Assembly (NCBI GenBank): GCA_033085395.1
Contig: JANQBS010000069.1
Coordinates: 116,536-180,535 of the forward strand
Origin: Xanthoparmelia taractica
Lineage: Eukaryota > Ascomycota > Lecanoromycetes > Lecanorales > Parmeliaceae
Reading direction: 5' to 3'
DNA length: 64,000 nucleotides
Shown here: positions 36,438-49,300 of the stretch, one piece after another
How the letters are laid out: every line of letters starts with the position of its first letter
Position numbering within the stretch: position 1 is the stretch's first letter
Notes under the pieces: generated by a model
What the model saw: the letters and a program-made list of their open reading frames with translations, nothing else
Databases searched by the model: none
Told to the model about the DNA's origin: nothing
Position numbers and translations under genes: made by a program

Positions 36438-38130
36438 ATGGCGGCCCACGATATCAAATCCGACATCGCTGTACACGTATCATACCCTTCGCGCGCCAAT
36501 GATGAGGAGAGTGGTATTCACCTGGGTGAAATGGACACAGCTTCGCATCTCACAGCCATCAATGAAGTAGAAACTCTGCCCCGCCAAGATGGAGGCAGAG
36601 GTGCCTGGCTGTTCTTGGCTGGAGCGTGGATAATCGAAGGCATTACGTGGGGTCAGTGCTCTTGAGAGCTCAACTGGATACGTCCCTAACCTTAGCGCAA
36701 GGTTTCCCTATTCATACGGTGTCTTTCGGTCGTACTTCTTCACTCATGCTCCTTTTGAGGGGGTAGCATATGTTCCCGTTCCCGGCGTAATGTCAAATGT
36801 ACGAGCGGACTTGCTTTTCTCATCTTCCAGTCGTACGTTAACAGCGTCTAGGGAATGCTGCAGGTGTCTCTCCCGTTTGTACTCTACTTCCTGAACTATT
36901 ACCCCATGCGTCGAAAAACAACAATGTGGCTTGGCTGTCTCATCTGCGCTGTCTCTCCGATAGGAGGGGCTTACTCCAAAACGGTGGGAGGAATCCATCT
37001 CCTTTGCGGCCAACTGGGCGGATGAAGACTGAACTCTTTTCTAGCCTGCGCAATTGATTGTTTGCTTGGAACCTATAATGGCTTGGGAGCGGGTATGCTC
37101 TTCGCTCCTACTATTAATTACATGTCCGACTGGTTCGTGAAAAGGAAGAGCCTTGCCTACGGCGTCATTTTAGTATTTCGTCTTTCAAAATTAGCCTTCG
37201 TGATTGACACTTTGTCCCTAGCTGTGTCATGGGTGGGCTTTGTGGCGCACTATTGCCTCCATTGCTCACAGTCTGCCTCGACACATTTGGCTACAAACCT
37301 ACATTGATCGGATGGGCCCTGGTGGTTTTAGTCTTAATATCAATGAGCTTGTTATGTATCCACCCGCGGACTCCTTATCCCGTGGCACCGAAACTAACAC
37401 TTTCTGATGTCGGCTTTGTGCGAAAACAGTTGTTCTGGGTATTGCCGACCGCGACCATCAGCCAGGGACTCGCGCACTATGTTCCCAGCATCTTCATCCC
37501 ATCCTATGCTCTCGATGTCGGTCTGACATCAACCAAGGGTGCCTTGTTGCTCAGCTTGCTGAACCTTGCGACCGCCATTGGATAGCCACTGCAGGGAATG
37601 CTTGCGTGAGAATCCACGCCGCCGCTATCGGGGTTCGGCATCGCTGACAGGTTTGCAGGGACTGGCGAAGCTCGTATGACACCGCGATGCTCCTAAGCAC
37701 GGTTGGTAGCGGCATCGAGGCACTTATGATCGCGGGCTTCAGCCGCAGTCTATGGTCTCTCGCCATTTTTGTCCTGCTCTACGGGACTACCGCGGGTGGG
37801 TTCGCGGTGCTGCGGCCTCGCTTCGCTACGGCTATCGTCGGGCACGACAAAGACAAGGAGCAGAGCCTGCTCATTTTCGGCGTGTTGACGGCGGCGCGCG
37901 GGTTTTCGATTGTGGCCTCTGGATTCATCGCGTCCGCACAGATTGACGAAAGTTTAAAGGTGACGTCTGGCTATGGCGCTGGCAAATGGCTTCGAGTAAT
38001 CCTTTACACGGGGATTGTCATGCTTGTTGCTAGTCTGGGTAGTGTTGGAATGTTCTTCAAGGTACCGATAAAAACCGAAACCGACTCAAATCGTGGGGAG
38101 AAGGAGCGCGAGGGTGCAGAGTCTTCTTGA
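36438..38130 (+). pseudogene. MFS transporter (monocarboxylate-transporter type), probably inactivated
   Basis: Exons can be pieced together from the ATG at 36438. They show an N-terminal acidic tail, first membrane segment (GAWLFLAGAWIIEGITWG), GMLQVSLPFVLYFLNYYPMR, GLGAGMLFAPTINYMSDWFV, a mid-protein block (GALLPPLLTVCLDTFGYKPT) and the final segments to 38130. Motif order fits the fungal MCT-like family of 12-helix MFS carriers. Two lesions stand out. At 37583-37585 an in-frame TAG interrupts AIG-(Q)-PLQGMLA; a CAG codon is expected. Near 37065-37070 a one-base loss is needed to keep TPAQLIVCLGTYNG in frame after a good acceptor at 37044. A third possible shift lies at the junction near 37170-37220. 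The first reads as a C-to-T change in a CpA context. Substrate unknown. Confidence 0.65.
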
Positions 38131-41051
38131 GCTAGGGTCGCCAGAGAGGTCGGGAACCAAATGAAAGATCATGTACGTTAGGAATTTGTCAATGCTGGTG
38201 CAGGTCTTAATCATAGAAATAGACGCATGCTTGATTGCGTGTTGGGGGTTATGCAGTCCTATGACCCATTGCGGCATCATCATTTAGAGTAGTACTCTTT
38301 TTCCGGCTTGGTTGCGATCCCTCAGCGTCGTACCCCAGCTTTCGGCCAAGTCTTTTCGCTCCTCATCATCATCAAGGAAGTAAGAGCTAGGGTCAGAAAG
38401 AGATGATTGAAGTATATGGGTTTTGGGGTAGTGGAGGTGCAGCAGAGGATTGTGTCTCTCGATTCTCAGTATGGGAGTATATTAGATCTGTACCAAACGA
38501 GGGCGGTGCAAAAATGGTTGACGCAAAAATTCAAATCCCAATTATCGATAAATGGAGGGGCGTGATCATTGATTCGACAATACAAGGAAATATCAGACCC
38601 CTTCATGGCAGTGTGCCTAGAAAGCAGAACTATCGCAGCGCTCCTTGCCAAGTTCATACTTTTAGCCGGTCTTTCTTTCATACGAGACCAAATCGAGCTC
38701 TGTGGGAAGCTGGAAGTCGTCAACTTTGGAGACTTTATGCTGGGATGGGCATGTACAATCCACACCGTTTGGCCAAGCGAAAGGCCTTTGAAATCATTAC
38801 TGTAGGTTGGTGGCGGCGATACACGACTTATGAGCTGTGTAGAGGGATAGATGCGTAAGAATGGCGTAAAGATTGATACGGAACGGAAAACCATGGTAAG
38901 GCCAATTTTCTTGTCGTGCTCGGAGAGGTCGATAAAAGGCTCTTGAAAGGGCAAGGGTGGTTGCAGATGAAGCCATCAAAAATGTCCTGCAAACCACATA
39001 TATTGCCAAGCGTTACGCTAGCGTTGTAACTTTCGGGGTCTGCCGAGTGCTTCCGACCGAACCTTCCCCAGTCCTTCTCGTCTCAACTTTTGCAGCATCA
39101 CCAGCCATTCGCCTCCACTACGACGTTCCTAATGGCGGCAACGGGCGTCCAAATGTCCTCCTCACTCCAAATGATAGGACGGTGAATCACCCGCTCCTCA
39201 GGCAGTCTTCTCTTGCAACAACGAGACCTGAGCTCTCCTTGGGAACCAGGATCTGCTGTCAACACGCATCGAGCCTTAGACTCTCGTCTCGCGTTCATGG
39301 AAACGGACATCTGTAATAGTGGAGATGCGGGAAACATACTCTTACACCAGGCATTCGGTAGAGATGTCTCATGTGGAGGGGCCAATACAGCAGGGTAGCC
39401 AATGAAGGGGACAATGAAAGCGGATTGACACTGGCGGGATAGAATAGGAGGCAAGAGCTGTGTGGAACATGAGAGCTGGAATCTGGATGACAAGGGTTAT
39501 GCGGCAAAGACAAAGTAGTTCTGCAATCTCCCAACTGGGATGAATGTTGATCGTGCATGCTAATACGATTATAGAGGTGTACACATTTTTCCTGTAATTG
39601 GTCCCCAATGCCGAGACTCTGGGAGAATTATTTGCTCCTAATGTGAAGAGCTTGGATGGAGGATACACATGTTAAGCAAGGCGAAAGCGAATCTTGTCTA
39701 AATAGGGCGCTCGAGAGATGAGTCTCGGAAGATCTCCGCGCTCAAGAAATCGAAGGACTTTACTTACCAACGCTTGAAGGATAAGAAAATTCGGAATCAT
39801 GTCATCGGTCCAAGCGGCAAGTCAGATTATGTTTCTGAAGCCTGCGGCCAGGCCGCTGAGGATAGCATCTTGCCGCAGTTTTCAACCACCACTGAGCAGG
39901 ACTTGACAGTCCGATTGGATGAGGCAATACATCTGGAAAAGCGGACGTAGATCCAAATACTACACACCTTGTCGCTAATTGAGTGAGCGGATGCCTGGTG
40001 ATGGTTAATGGCTGTCTCTTGACAGATGGGGCGCGGGCGACCCTTCAGCCGCCATGTCTTACAGATCACGTTACCATTTTCGAAGTTTGTAAGGTACTCC
40101 AGGTCTTTCCACACAGGACTACTTTTTCAAATCGGATGGCGCTATTATCACTAGTAGACAGTACTTCGTTTCCAGCCCTGACGCTCCTCCTATGATGTAC
40201 GGGTGCAGGAAATAGCTCCTTATACCAGCGTTGCTCCGACCTAGAGCTTCAGCATGATTCAATGTAGCGGTATCTTTGCTATTGTCTTCCGCGCTGCCAG
40301 ATCTACATGTAAAGTATACCATTACTATGAGGATGGTGAGCAAATCAACATTGTTGATGCACAAAAGATCCCTTAATCGACCAAAGAATACCGTCAAGAG
40401 CATTGAGGCGCTACGGAGCGGTTTACAGACTCATAAGCAGAGCATCGTCGACATACAACAGTGCTGTGCCTCGACACAGCTGACGAAGAAATTGAACTCA
40501 CCTCTTTTGAAACGCGCAACAACTCTACAAGAAGTCCAAACCGTGTTATCAGGTATGGCAGTGCTCTCAAGGAAGAAGATTGATTTTGAAGTTCTCCGTT
40601 GTTCCACGGCGATCCTTTATTTACCTCTACAACTCATCTCGTGGTAGGAAACGTGATGTCATTGTGCGTCAAAAGTCTTGGAGCTAGACGCAATCAGATC
40701 GAAGCCATGATGCAGCTTCGTAGCCTTGTCTGTCCAAGCCCCGCTGCGGCGGCTTCTTCGGTTGTATTCTGCTATCCACATCAGCACTGAAATCTATAGG
40801 AGCTTAGGCAGCAAGCGTCAAAGAATCCTTACACGTCCCTAACATTTGGATAAACTGTCAGCTTATAAGTTTTGAGGCAATGAAGTTATCGGACTGCCAT
40901 CCAAAACCTTTGCCTAGTGGCTGAAACTGTAACTTACGCTACCTTGGAACTATTCCCCGCTACCAGCGACTGCACTGACAGTCGCCACCCGGACCGCAGC
41001 AGCATTATCTCCAACTTGGAATATCCTACTTTACTGTATCATCCTGCTTCG
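38131..41051. other. Gene debris and intergenic DNA
   Basis: No intact gene. It contains a degraded duplicate of the 24.4 kb membrane-protein gene (listed separately). Frames at 39098-39493 minus and 40276-40647 plus are open for over 100 codons but show no domain I recognise. Confidence 0.4.
38797..38895 (-). pseudogene. Truncated copy of the membrane-protein gene at 23766-24458
   Basis: The minus strand here reads ILTHLSLYTAHKSCIAATNLQ and then a stop; the intact gene has LIALLSLYSAQKSYIAITNLQ followed by Arg. The nucleotide match (for example CTGTAGGTTGGTG and GTAGAGGGATAG on the plus strand) extends over about 100 bases including the aligned ATG. The CGA codon after the Gln is replaced by TAA. 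Beyond this the similarity fades. Confidence 0.6.
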
Positions 41052-42986
41052 ATGGATCCAGTAACACTCATAGGACTTGTGGAAGGCTCGTTCAGTCTGG
41101 CTCTGCAATGCGGCAGCGTTGCTAAGAGGCTAAACAACATTGCCGGACAGCTCAAATATGCAAAACTAACCGTCTCGACCATGGTACAGAACTTAGACAT
41201 CATGCAACTCGCCTGGGATCGAATTGGGGCATGGTCCAAAGACTTCATGCCCACAGACAATGATGCTTTTACCCAGCGCCTAGAACGTTTTCTGGAGACA
41301 GGATCCTTAGTTCTGGATGCACTAGAGGAAGACTTGCGGTCGTACGATGTTTCCAATATGAACTTCACCCAACGGTCGCGGCTAGTACTGAACGAGAATT
41401 TATTTCAAGGTCATCAGAGCCGCATTCGGGATCAAGCACAATCCATGAGTCTTCTTCTCCAGGCAATTCAACTGTGAGCGCATACCTCTCCTATTCAGAT
41501 TTACACTACTCCACGGAATGTCGCGACCGCGCATGTATTGATTGCAGGCAAATATCCTTTGAGGACTGGCACTTTGAAGAGTTACTTTTCCCTCAACTTC
41601 GTGTCAAGTTGTATCGACCCAGAAAATTCTGTTATCTGACATAAATTGGGTTTCGAAGAAAGGAAGAAAGCGCAATGAGCACCTTGTCAAGCTCACTTTT
41701 ACTGAGAGTCTGGGGATTTGTACTCTTTAAGTCATGCTCTGACATCATTTAGGCCTACACAACAAGCTACTACCAACCTACTTCAGCAGTCGGAAAAGCA
41801 GTTCCTGAAGTCAGATGAAAGCGCATTCTCCATCGTTCCTTCGAGATTATCTGTGTCTACTGGTGAGACTAGTAATCGCGACAGTAACAGAAGCTATGCG
41901 AGCATGGTATATCGTCGGCTGAGTTTCGAAGACGACCTTTTCACGGCCAGAGTCTATAAGAGGAATTACCGAAGCCAACGACCAAAACAACAGTCAAAGC
42001 TGAAAGCCCGAGACCTCCATCCATCTGTCTTTGAGAATAAAGATGGGATCCTACAGCGGCTTGCAGACGGAAGTAGTACCACCACCGAAATTTTATCGGA
42101 AACAGCCCACAAGGATGCGGAAATAGATGCGGACATAGATGCGGAAATCGATGCGAAACATCCACCATCCGGAGCTATCACCGTTTCCACTAGTTACGAC
42201 ATCTCGACTGAAGAGGTAACCCACAACCTGGATTATCGCGTCGCATCAACCTTTGACCGGGAGGGCTTCTTTGTGAGACTGGCCCAAAACCTGGAACAAC
42301 GACTCAATCCGTCAGTCTCTGCCTCTTATATGAGGCTAGTCACGACTTGTGGTAGAGGTGACAATGAATCGGTAAAGAGACAGCTGGCAATGATGCCGCC
42401 CACTACCCCTAAAAGTCCTGAAATGCCAGCCCTCTTAGGGAGCTACATCAGCGGCTCGTTCTATTTTTGCCCGATTCACGCGGCTGTATTCAACGGGCAT
42501 GTTGAGGTGATGAAGACATTGCTGCGACGTGCTGCTTTGGAGAACGATCTTGGTCGGGTCGTTGAGAAAGTAGTTGGCGGCACCGAAAATGATCCATGGC
42601 GACCTCTTCACGTGGCGACTTTGAAAGGAAATCTCGGTGTGGTAAGACTCCTCTTGGAAAATGGCGCCTCCGTTTTTAGCAAAACAGGATATGGGATACA
42701 AGCAGTTCATTTGGCTGCTGGCACTGGCTCCATGGAAATCCTCGAGGCTTTGTTTGCTGCAGACGCAGATCTCAACTGTACGGATCTGTACGGGCGCCAG
42801 CCACTCCATTACATATTGGACTTTCAAGATCGACCTGATATTATAAAATACCTTGTGAAAGGAGGAGCTAGTATCTATGGGATTCATTGCGTGCATGGGC
42901 CCACGCCATTGGACATGGCTATCAAAAAAAACTTTCCCGGGAATCTCAAAGCTCTTTTATCTTTTGGGGCTCTATCCGACTTTTGA
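41052..42986 (+). CDS. Helo-like N-domain protein with ankyrin repeats
   Basis: Two exons, 41052-41473 and 41753-42986, sum to 1656 nt (551 residues); the intron is 279 bp with a TAG acceptor. Residues 1-140 (MDPVTLIGLVEGSFSLALQC, then AKLTVSTMVQNLDIMQLAWD) match the pattern of the fungal Helo-like N-terminal domain, which occurs at the head of many NLR and ankyrin proteins and is linked to membrane targeting or cell death. A linker contains LKSDESAFSIVPSRLS and a short repeat EIDADIDAEIDA. About five ankyrin repeats follow (IHAAVFNGHVEVMKTLL, PLHVATLKGNLGVVRLLLENGA, VHLAAGTGSMEILEALF, PLHYILD, PLDMAIKK). No NTPase domain is present, so it could be an adaptor or executor rather than a sensor; that is inference. 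It appears intact. Confidence 0.82.
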
Positions 42987-43732
42987 AACCGAGGCATTTC
43001 TTAATTGCATCAAAGCCTGAAAGGTCTAGAGGCGATTCGAGCAAACAGCGCGTTTCATCTCAGTTGGTAGTAGAATATCGCGATGTTGAAAGATAGACAC
43101 TACAGAGACGCGGGTTTGTGTTCGGCGCCGTAAATTGAGAGTATTGGTAAGAGCCTTGGAGCCTCATCCATGCACGAAGTCCTCCGTTAACACGATGGTC
43201 TTGCAGAAGCTTGGCATTGTTGCTGCAGAAGGGACACTCGTCTCTGCCCCTGGTGTTGAGGGAAAAGAACTCTGCGCTCTATCGCTTTTTGATCTTCGGT
43301 CTTACAAACCCCAGACAGAATCATTTATGTGAAATCAGGTTGACGGGTTAGGTATTTGAAATGTTGGATGTTTGCAGGTATCCGTATCGAGTGCACGGTC
43401 GGACGTGCAAGGTTAGGTGTCTGGTGTCAGAGAGAGGCTGTTGAAGTGGGTATAAATCCTCAGATTCTTCGCCAGAACAGCGTCGCCGGCTGGCTCTCTG
43501 GCCTGCCAAACAATATCCCTGAGCATGCGAACAACGACACAGAACTCCAGATTGATGAACAAGATCCATGTAAGAGGAATACCCGGAACTCCGCTTTTGG
43601 TTGACAAAGTGGAATTCTACTGTTGTACTGCAAAACTGAACACTGTTAAAGATTGAGAGTAGTCTATAGGGTTTGCAAACATTTAAAACACCAGTTCTTC
43701 CTCGACAAAAATCGAATCCCATGCACCTGCCT
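42987..43732. other. Intergenic, no gene seen
   Basis: Short frames on both strands without domain support, between convergent genes. Confidence 0.5.
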
Positions 43733-45185
43733 TCATAAACTCTCTCTAAATAGCTGCGCCGCCTCCCGAGACTGCTCCTCCATATCCCTATTCCAGATCC
43801 AGTGCACCCTATAACTCAACAGCTTCCTCATCTTCTCGAGATCCCCACCCACGCCCTCCGCCCTCATACTAACCAATTCTCCCGAGTCTCGACTCGTCGT
43901 CACGACCCGCTGCGTCCGTACTCTCCTCACTTGATCGTACGCCAAAAAGGCATGCTTGATCATGTCGCGGTCTGTGACTTGCGCGAACACGGTCCCCAGG
44001 ACGAGCGCGTCTTCGATGGCTTGGCCGGCGCCTTGGCCTTGGTATGGCGTTGTTGCGTGCGCGGCGTCGCCCATCATTGCGATGCGGCCTTTTGTGTAGG
44101 TGGGCGCGGGCTTGTGGTCCCACATTGCCCAGACGGATGGCTTGGAGGTCGCAAGGAGGAGCTAGGGATGGTTTAGCAAGGGCGGGCCGTCGATGGGTGG
44201 AAGGAGAGTTTGATAATAGCAGGCAGACATACTTCGACAAGGCCCCGAGATGAGGCACCCCATGTACTGAACTTGCTTCTCAAGGCTTCTGGGTCTGCGG
44301 GTATAACCCACTTTTCGTGCTCCCAGGTTTCTACTGCGAAATCGAAGATTACGATATTGAGAATGGATCCACCGTCGATGGGATAGCTGATTGAACCTAG
44401 GTCTTGAACCTTTTCAGCCCCTTGCGCTCCATTTAGGAGAGACGCCGGCAACATACCTCTCCCGCACATAAAATAGGTGTTCTGCACAAACTCCTCGCCT
44501 AGCTTCTCCACCGCTTTGTCCATGGGTACCAGAGCCCTGTACGAGACCGACCCCGCGAAGACAGGCTTCGCGGCTTCTTTGCCCAACAAGTGTGCACGAA
44601 CGGTGCTGTGAACACCATCCGCACCAATGACTGCGTCCGCGGTCGCCGTGGTACCGTCCTTGAAGTGAATGACTACGGGACCATCGGGCTTCTCTTCGAG
44701 ATACTCAACCCGTTTGTTGAAATGTGCTCGTTGGGATGGAAAGCTTTTGACCAGCTCCTCGAGGAAGCGAGCCCGATGCACGCTTTGCATGCCGGTGGCA
44801 TTGAGCTGAGCGTGAATGAGCTCGCCTTCATGTTCACCCTCGCCCTGTACGAAGGGTCAGAATGCCTCAAAGTCTGTTGGGAGTTTGATTATGGACTCAC
44901 GACGACATAGTTCGCAAACGCCTTGGCATGTTTCGGCCACATGTTGCCGGTGGCGTGCTTGTCGTAAGCAGCTCGAGCCTCGGACGATATGAGATCCAGG
45001 GCTTGTTGGGCATTGGGCCCGATGCCGACTCCGGCGCCGATTTCTCCAAAGGTGGGAGCTGACTCGTAGACATGGACGTCAATGTGAGGGGATTTAAGCA
45101 GGGCGATGCCGGTGCAGAGGCCGCCGATGCCGCCGCCTATAATGGCGACGCTGAGTGGCTGGGGTGAGGTGGTTGTCGATGACAT
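43733..45185 (-). CDS. FAD-dependent monooxygenase, salicylate-hydroxylase-like
   Basis: Exons 44901-45185, 44233-44844 and 43733-44161 give 1326 nt (441 residues); introns are 56 and 71 bp. I chose the ATG before SSTTTSPQPLSVAIIGGG because the dinucleotide fold then starts about 12 residues in; an upstream in-frame ATG at 45224 is possible. FAD-binding motifs are GGGIGG (about 17-22), the DG motif in GADGVHSTVR (about 170) and the GD motif in GDAAHATTPYQGQGAGQAIED (about 330). Order and length match class A flavoprotein hydroxylases such as salicylate hydroxylase, which uses NAD(P)H and oxygen to hydroxylate aromatic acids in the cytosol. The exact substrate is inferred only from overall resemblance. 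No lesion is visible. Confidence 0.85.
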
Positions 45186-45224
45186 GTTGGTTCGGTGGTA
45201 GTGTAAGATTTTTTGAACGGTCAA

Positions 45225-46393
45225 GGTTGAAGGATGACTGAAGAGTATTTTTGGTTCAGTAGGTGTAGTGGTGGATGCGTAGGAGCCTTTGGTCTATCTG
45301 GAATGATGGTGAAAGCCTCCGTACTGCAAAGGTAGCATTTATATATCCAGCAAGCATCGCACGAATACTCACTGTAATACTCTTGCTGAGAAATCCGGAG
45401 GTCGCGTTGGCATTCTCTCGGATACTGGAGACTTCCTCGCTCTATCAATGCCTCCGCAGCTTGAATGTCGGTGCTGAATGGTTAGAGTGCGAAGGTCCGT
45501 TGATAGAGCATTAATGGCCGTATGGATCGTGATGAACAAGATGGCGCAACTAGCTGTTCGGGGACTATTTGGCTGCCGAGATGCGCTAGGGCCCGTACTA
45601 ATACCTGCAGGATAGCGCCCGGATCATGCACCTCGCCATTTCTAGCAACCGAACAGTCCTCGCAGCTCTTGTCACCAGTCTGCATGACCAGTGATCCCGT
45701 GAGTCGAGTACCCGCAAGTGCCCGCAGTGCTCAATGAGTTTCTTGGTAAGTATAAGGAGACGCTAATCCAAACCGCATGGGCTTGTCGTGTCATGCTCTT
45801 ACTTTCTTTAGCATCCGAAGCAGCGAAATACGATTTTCTATGATGTTCTCCGTACCTACGCCACTTCAATCTCCCAAAAAATCACTCGTTAGAGCATGAA
45901 AGCCTAAGCCTTAGGTACTGGTATGCCACTAGCGCATGTGCTGGGATGTGTCAAGTGTTTTGATAGAGTAGGATTGATCACAATGTTTTTCTTCGTCTAC
46001 TCTTGTAGAGTAACAACGAGACGAGCTGCAAGGCTGAGAGTGTAGGTGCGACTGGGATCCAAAGCCGGTCTAGACCATTCTGAGCTTAGTGCTTACTCTT
46101 TCACTGCAACTTCCCTCTCCGCGGTTGATTCTCGAACTCGTCATCTGAGGCTCATCAAGAGCATTATATAACACTTGGCTGGTTGACTCTGACATGGTAT
46201 CTAGACACAGACCACAATATATGCTGCTATACAGCATTGGAAACCCAAGTCTAAGGAGGGTTAGTTGACCCGACAAGGCTACGAGAAGACGCCTTTGCAT
46301 TTGGGTAGCTCCAGATCGAAAAGTCGTCATTGAGTATCGTCGGATTTCAAGTCTGACTGTCAGGTACCCTGGAGTATCTCTCGGATCTACCCT
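45225..46393. other. Divergent intergenic region, no gene seen
   Basis: About 1.2 kb between the monooxygenase and the ankyrin NLR, which are transcribed away from each other. Short frames only. Confidence 0.5.
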
Positions 46394-49300
46394 ATGGCCC
46401 AGAACGTCTTCTCTCCAGATGCATGGACACGTGCACGGAACCGCTTCGTTGAGGACTTGACCGATGAAGAACAGGTACGTTGGTATTTAAAAAAGTCCGT
46501 GACAGTTCCAAGCAGGTTTCAGAGGCGGGATATCCTCAGTGATATATCGTCTTTTTAGTCGCCGGCATCAAGCAGTTATTCAGCGCGCAAGCCATGAATG
46601 CCAAAGCCTATGTTCAATTCTCTGAGCCTCGCGATTGAGCCAAATGGAACTCTCTATATATTCAAAGACTGCTTATGCTTGCTTTATTCATAAACGCAAG
46701 GCTAATCTCAGAAAATGTGCAGCGTGTCTTTTCTCAAGCTTCCCCAGAAGCAATACTGTACGATGCCAGCGCTGCAGAAAAGGTCCATCAAGCCACAAGC
46801 ACTACAAGAGGGGTCATATTGAGGCTTCGGCCTTTCTTCGAAGCTGTCGAGCAGTATGGCACTGCCCTTGATGTGTACTCGAATATTTATCCTTTGGTAA
46901 TGGGTCCGCTCTGGGGGAGTGTACGTGTCGTACTTCATGTATGATTCCCAAGCAGGATTTGCGCTGTAGAGAAATAGAGTAAGAACATCAAAAGAGGACT
47001 AATCAACGTAGTTGGCACGAGAATCACGGAAATACTTCGAGAAGGTTGCGGACATGTTTAGTCGCATCAGCGATCTATTGCCACGCCTTCGAATCTACGA
47101 ACAACTCTTCCCTAATCACGAAATCCTAGTGCAATCGCTTTCTGTGATATACTTTGACGTCTTAACATTCTGTTCGGACGCGAAAAATATGTTCCGACGG
47201 GCAAAACGCACCATGTTGTCTTTAGTTTGGAAACCTTTCGAGCGCCAGTTTGGTTCCCATATGGATGCATTTCGTAGGCATCAAGAAGAAACGGAGAAGA
47301 ACGTCTCACTCTCGCATATGACAGAGGCCGCGGATTCCAGAGCCTTGATACGCTCAAATCAGATGGAAATTGCCAAACAAAGCTATGGTACGTGCCTTCG
47401 TGCCCACCACACCTGTTACACAGCGCACTCAAGGGTTGATTTTTGGACTTTAGATCAGGAGCGGCTTGGCATTTTTGCGTCCCTGTCATCCGCTGTTGAT
47501 TATGAAGCACAACACAGAAAGCTACGAGGACTGCGCCATGAAGGTACCGGAACGTGGTTAATTCAGCATCCAACATATGTTGATTGGAAAGAGTCCACAG
47601 CCTCGGAGGGTCTTTTCATTCACGGCATTCGTACGTCTTTCCAAACCTTCACAATACATCCCTGTACTGAGAGATTGATGACCCAGCTGGATCTGGAAAA
47701 AGCGTCCTCACGTGAGCTCTCAGCAGTCCATATTGATCCAGATACTAACTTTGAGCCGGCAAGATCGCTGATTGTCGACGACCATCTGGAAAGATCAACT
47801 TGCCCGACCAAGAATGCTCTCTACTTTTACTGTGATTATACAAATCCACCCACACTGCAGCCAGTCCATATGTACCGAGCACTTCTACAACAATTGTTTT
47901 TTAGAGGCCTCATAAGTGAAGCCATAGTGATAAGTGTCGTTGAGACACTCAGGCTTAATAGTAATGGTCTCGGTGAGCAGAAACTTACCAACTTGATAGG
48001 TAATGCTATCCAGTGCTGCGCAGGCCTGCACATTATCGTAGATGGGCTTGACGAATGCGAGAGAGGTGTGCAACAGGCTGTCACGAAAATTCTTGGTCGT
48101 TTGTTGACATTCGAGCATCCTCTGATCAAAATTCTGTTTACCTGTCGAGACGAAGGGCATCTTTTGACAAGTCTTGGCCATTTTAGTCGCCTGCAAATAT
48201 CGCACCGTGCTTCAGCAGCTGACATTCAGTCGTACATCTCCCATGCTATTGCACAGAGCCTATCCTCAGGTGACTTGACGATTCGCAATCCGGTCCTCAA
48301 AGAAGAGATCATTTCCAAGCTTGTTGATAAAGCGCAAGGGATGTATGTATAGCTCAATCAAACAAGTCTACGTAGTGCTGGTTGCTGAGGCTTTTAGGTT
48401 TCTCTGGGTACATTTCCAGATTATTGAGCTGTGCGACGCAGCGTCCGACGAAGCCATACGCGATATTCTTGAGCATTTACCGGAAGGATTGTACGACACA
48501 TACACGCGAATCTTTAAGAAAGTAGCAAAGACGGGATCTAAGGCCATTGTCCTGAGAACAATGATGTGGATGGTCTGCGCGAGAAGGCTGCTGCGTGTTG
48601 AAGAGTTGCAAGAAGCTGTAGCATTCGATTCGGACGACAAGAGCTGGAATGCTTACAAAATCCCAGACGGCGACAAGCTGATCAAGTCTTGCCATGGCCT
48701 GGTGGTAAGAGACACCGAAAACGGCATTGTTCGTCTCGCCCATCACACGGTCCAGCAGTATCTTGTGTCTTCTCAGGAGATCATACCGTATCCCGGCATT
48801 GGGGAGTCTGAAGAATTCACAGCAAGGATTGACTTTTGGCCAGAGTTGTACAAGCTCAGATGTGACGCTCGGCGCGCCGAGGCGATTGCTGGGAGGCTCT
48901 GTGCCACCTACCTGTGCTTTTCCGACTTTGGTACAGCCTTGAGTCGCATACAGGATGATAAGAAGATTGATCTTACGGCTGCCTTTAAAGACCGTGGGAT
49001 TGTTTCGATTCCAGGAGCCTTAGGTCTCGGCAAACATCTTCACAGCCTGCCATATAAGTTTTTTGGCGGCCATAAGAACTTTAAGATGCCAGACATAGAC
49101 TACTCGAAATACCTAAACCTCAAACTACTGGATCGACGACCGGCCCCCGCATTTAGGCAGAAATTTGCATTGCTGGAGTATGTCATTGAGTACTGGCCAT
49201 GGCATACTCGCTGGTTGCAGTGGTCTAGTGAGCCAGGAATTGCGCTGCGGTTTTGGGATCTCGTTCAGTACGGATCTCTTGCATTCGAATTTCGGCCCTG

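Noticed and set aside
43869..44258. Second minus-strand frame overlapping the monooxygenase
   Set aside because: It covers the intron and another frame of exon 3; the FAD motifs lie in the chosen frame.
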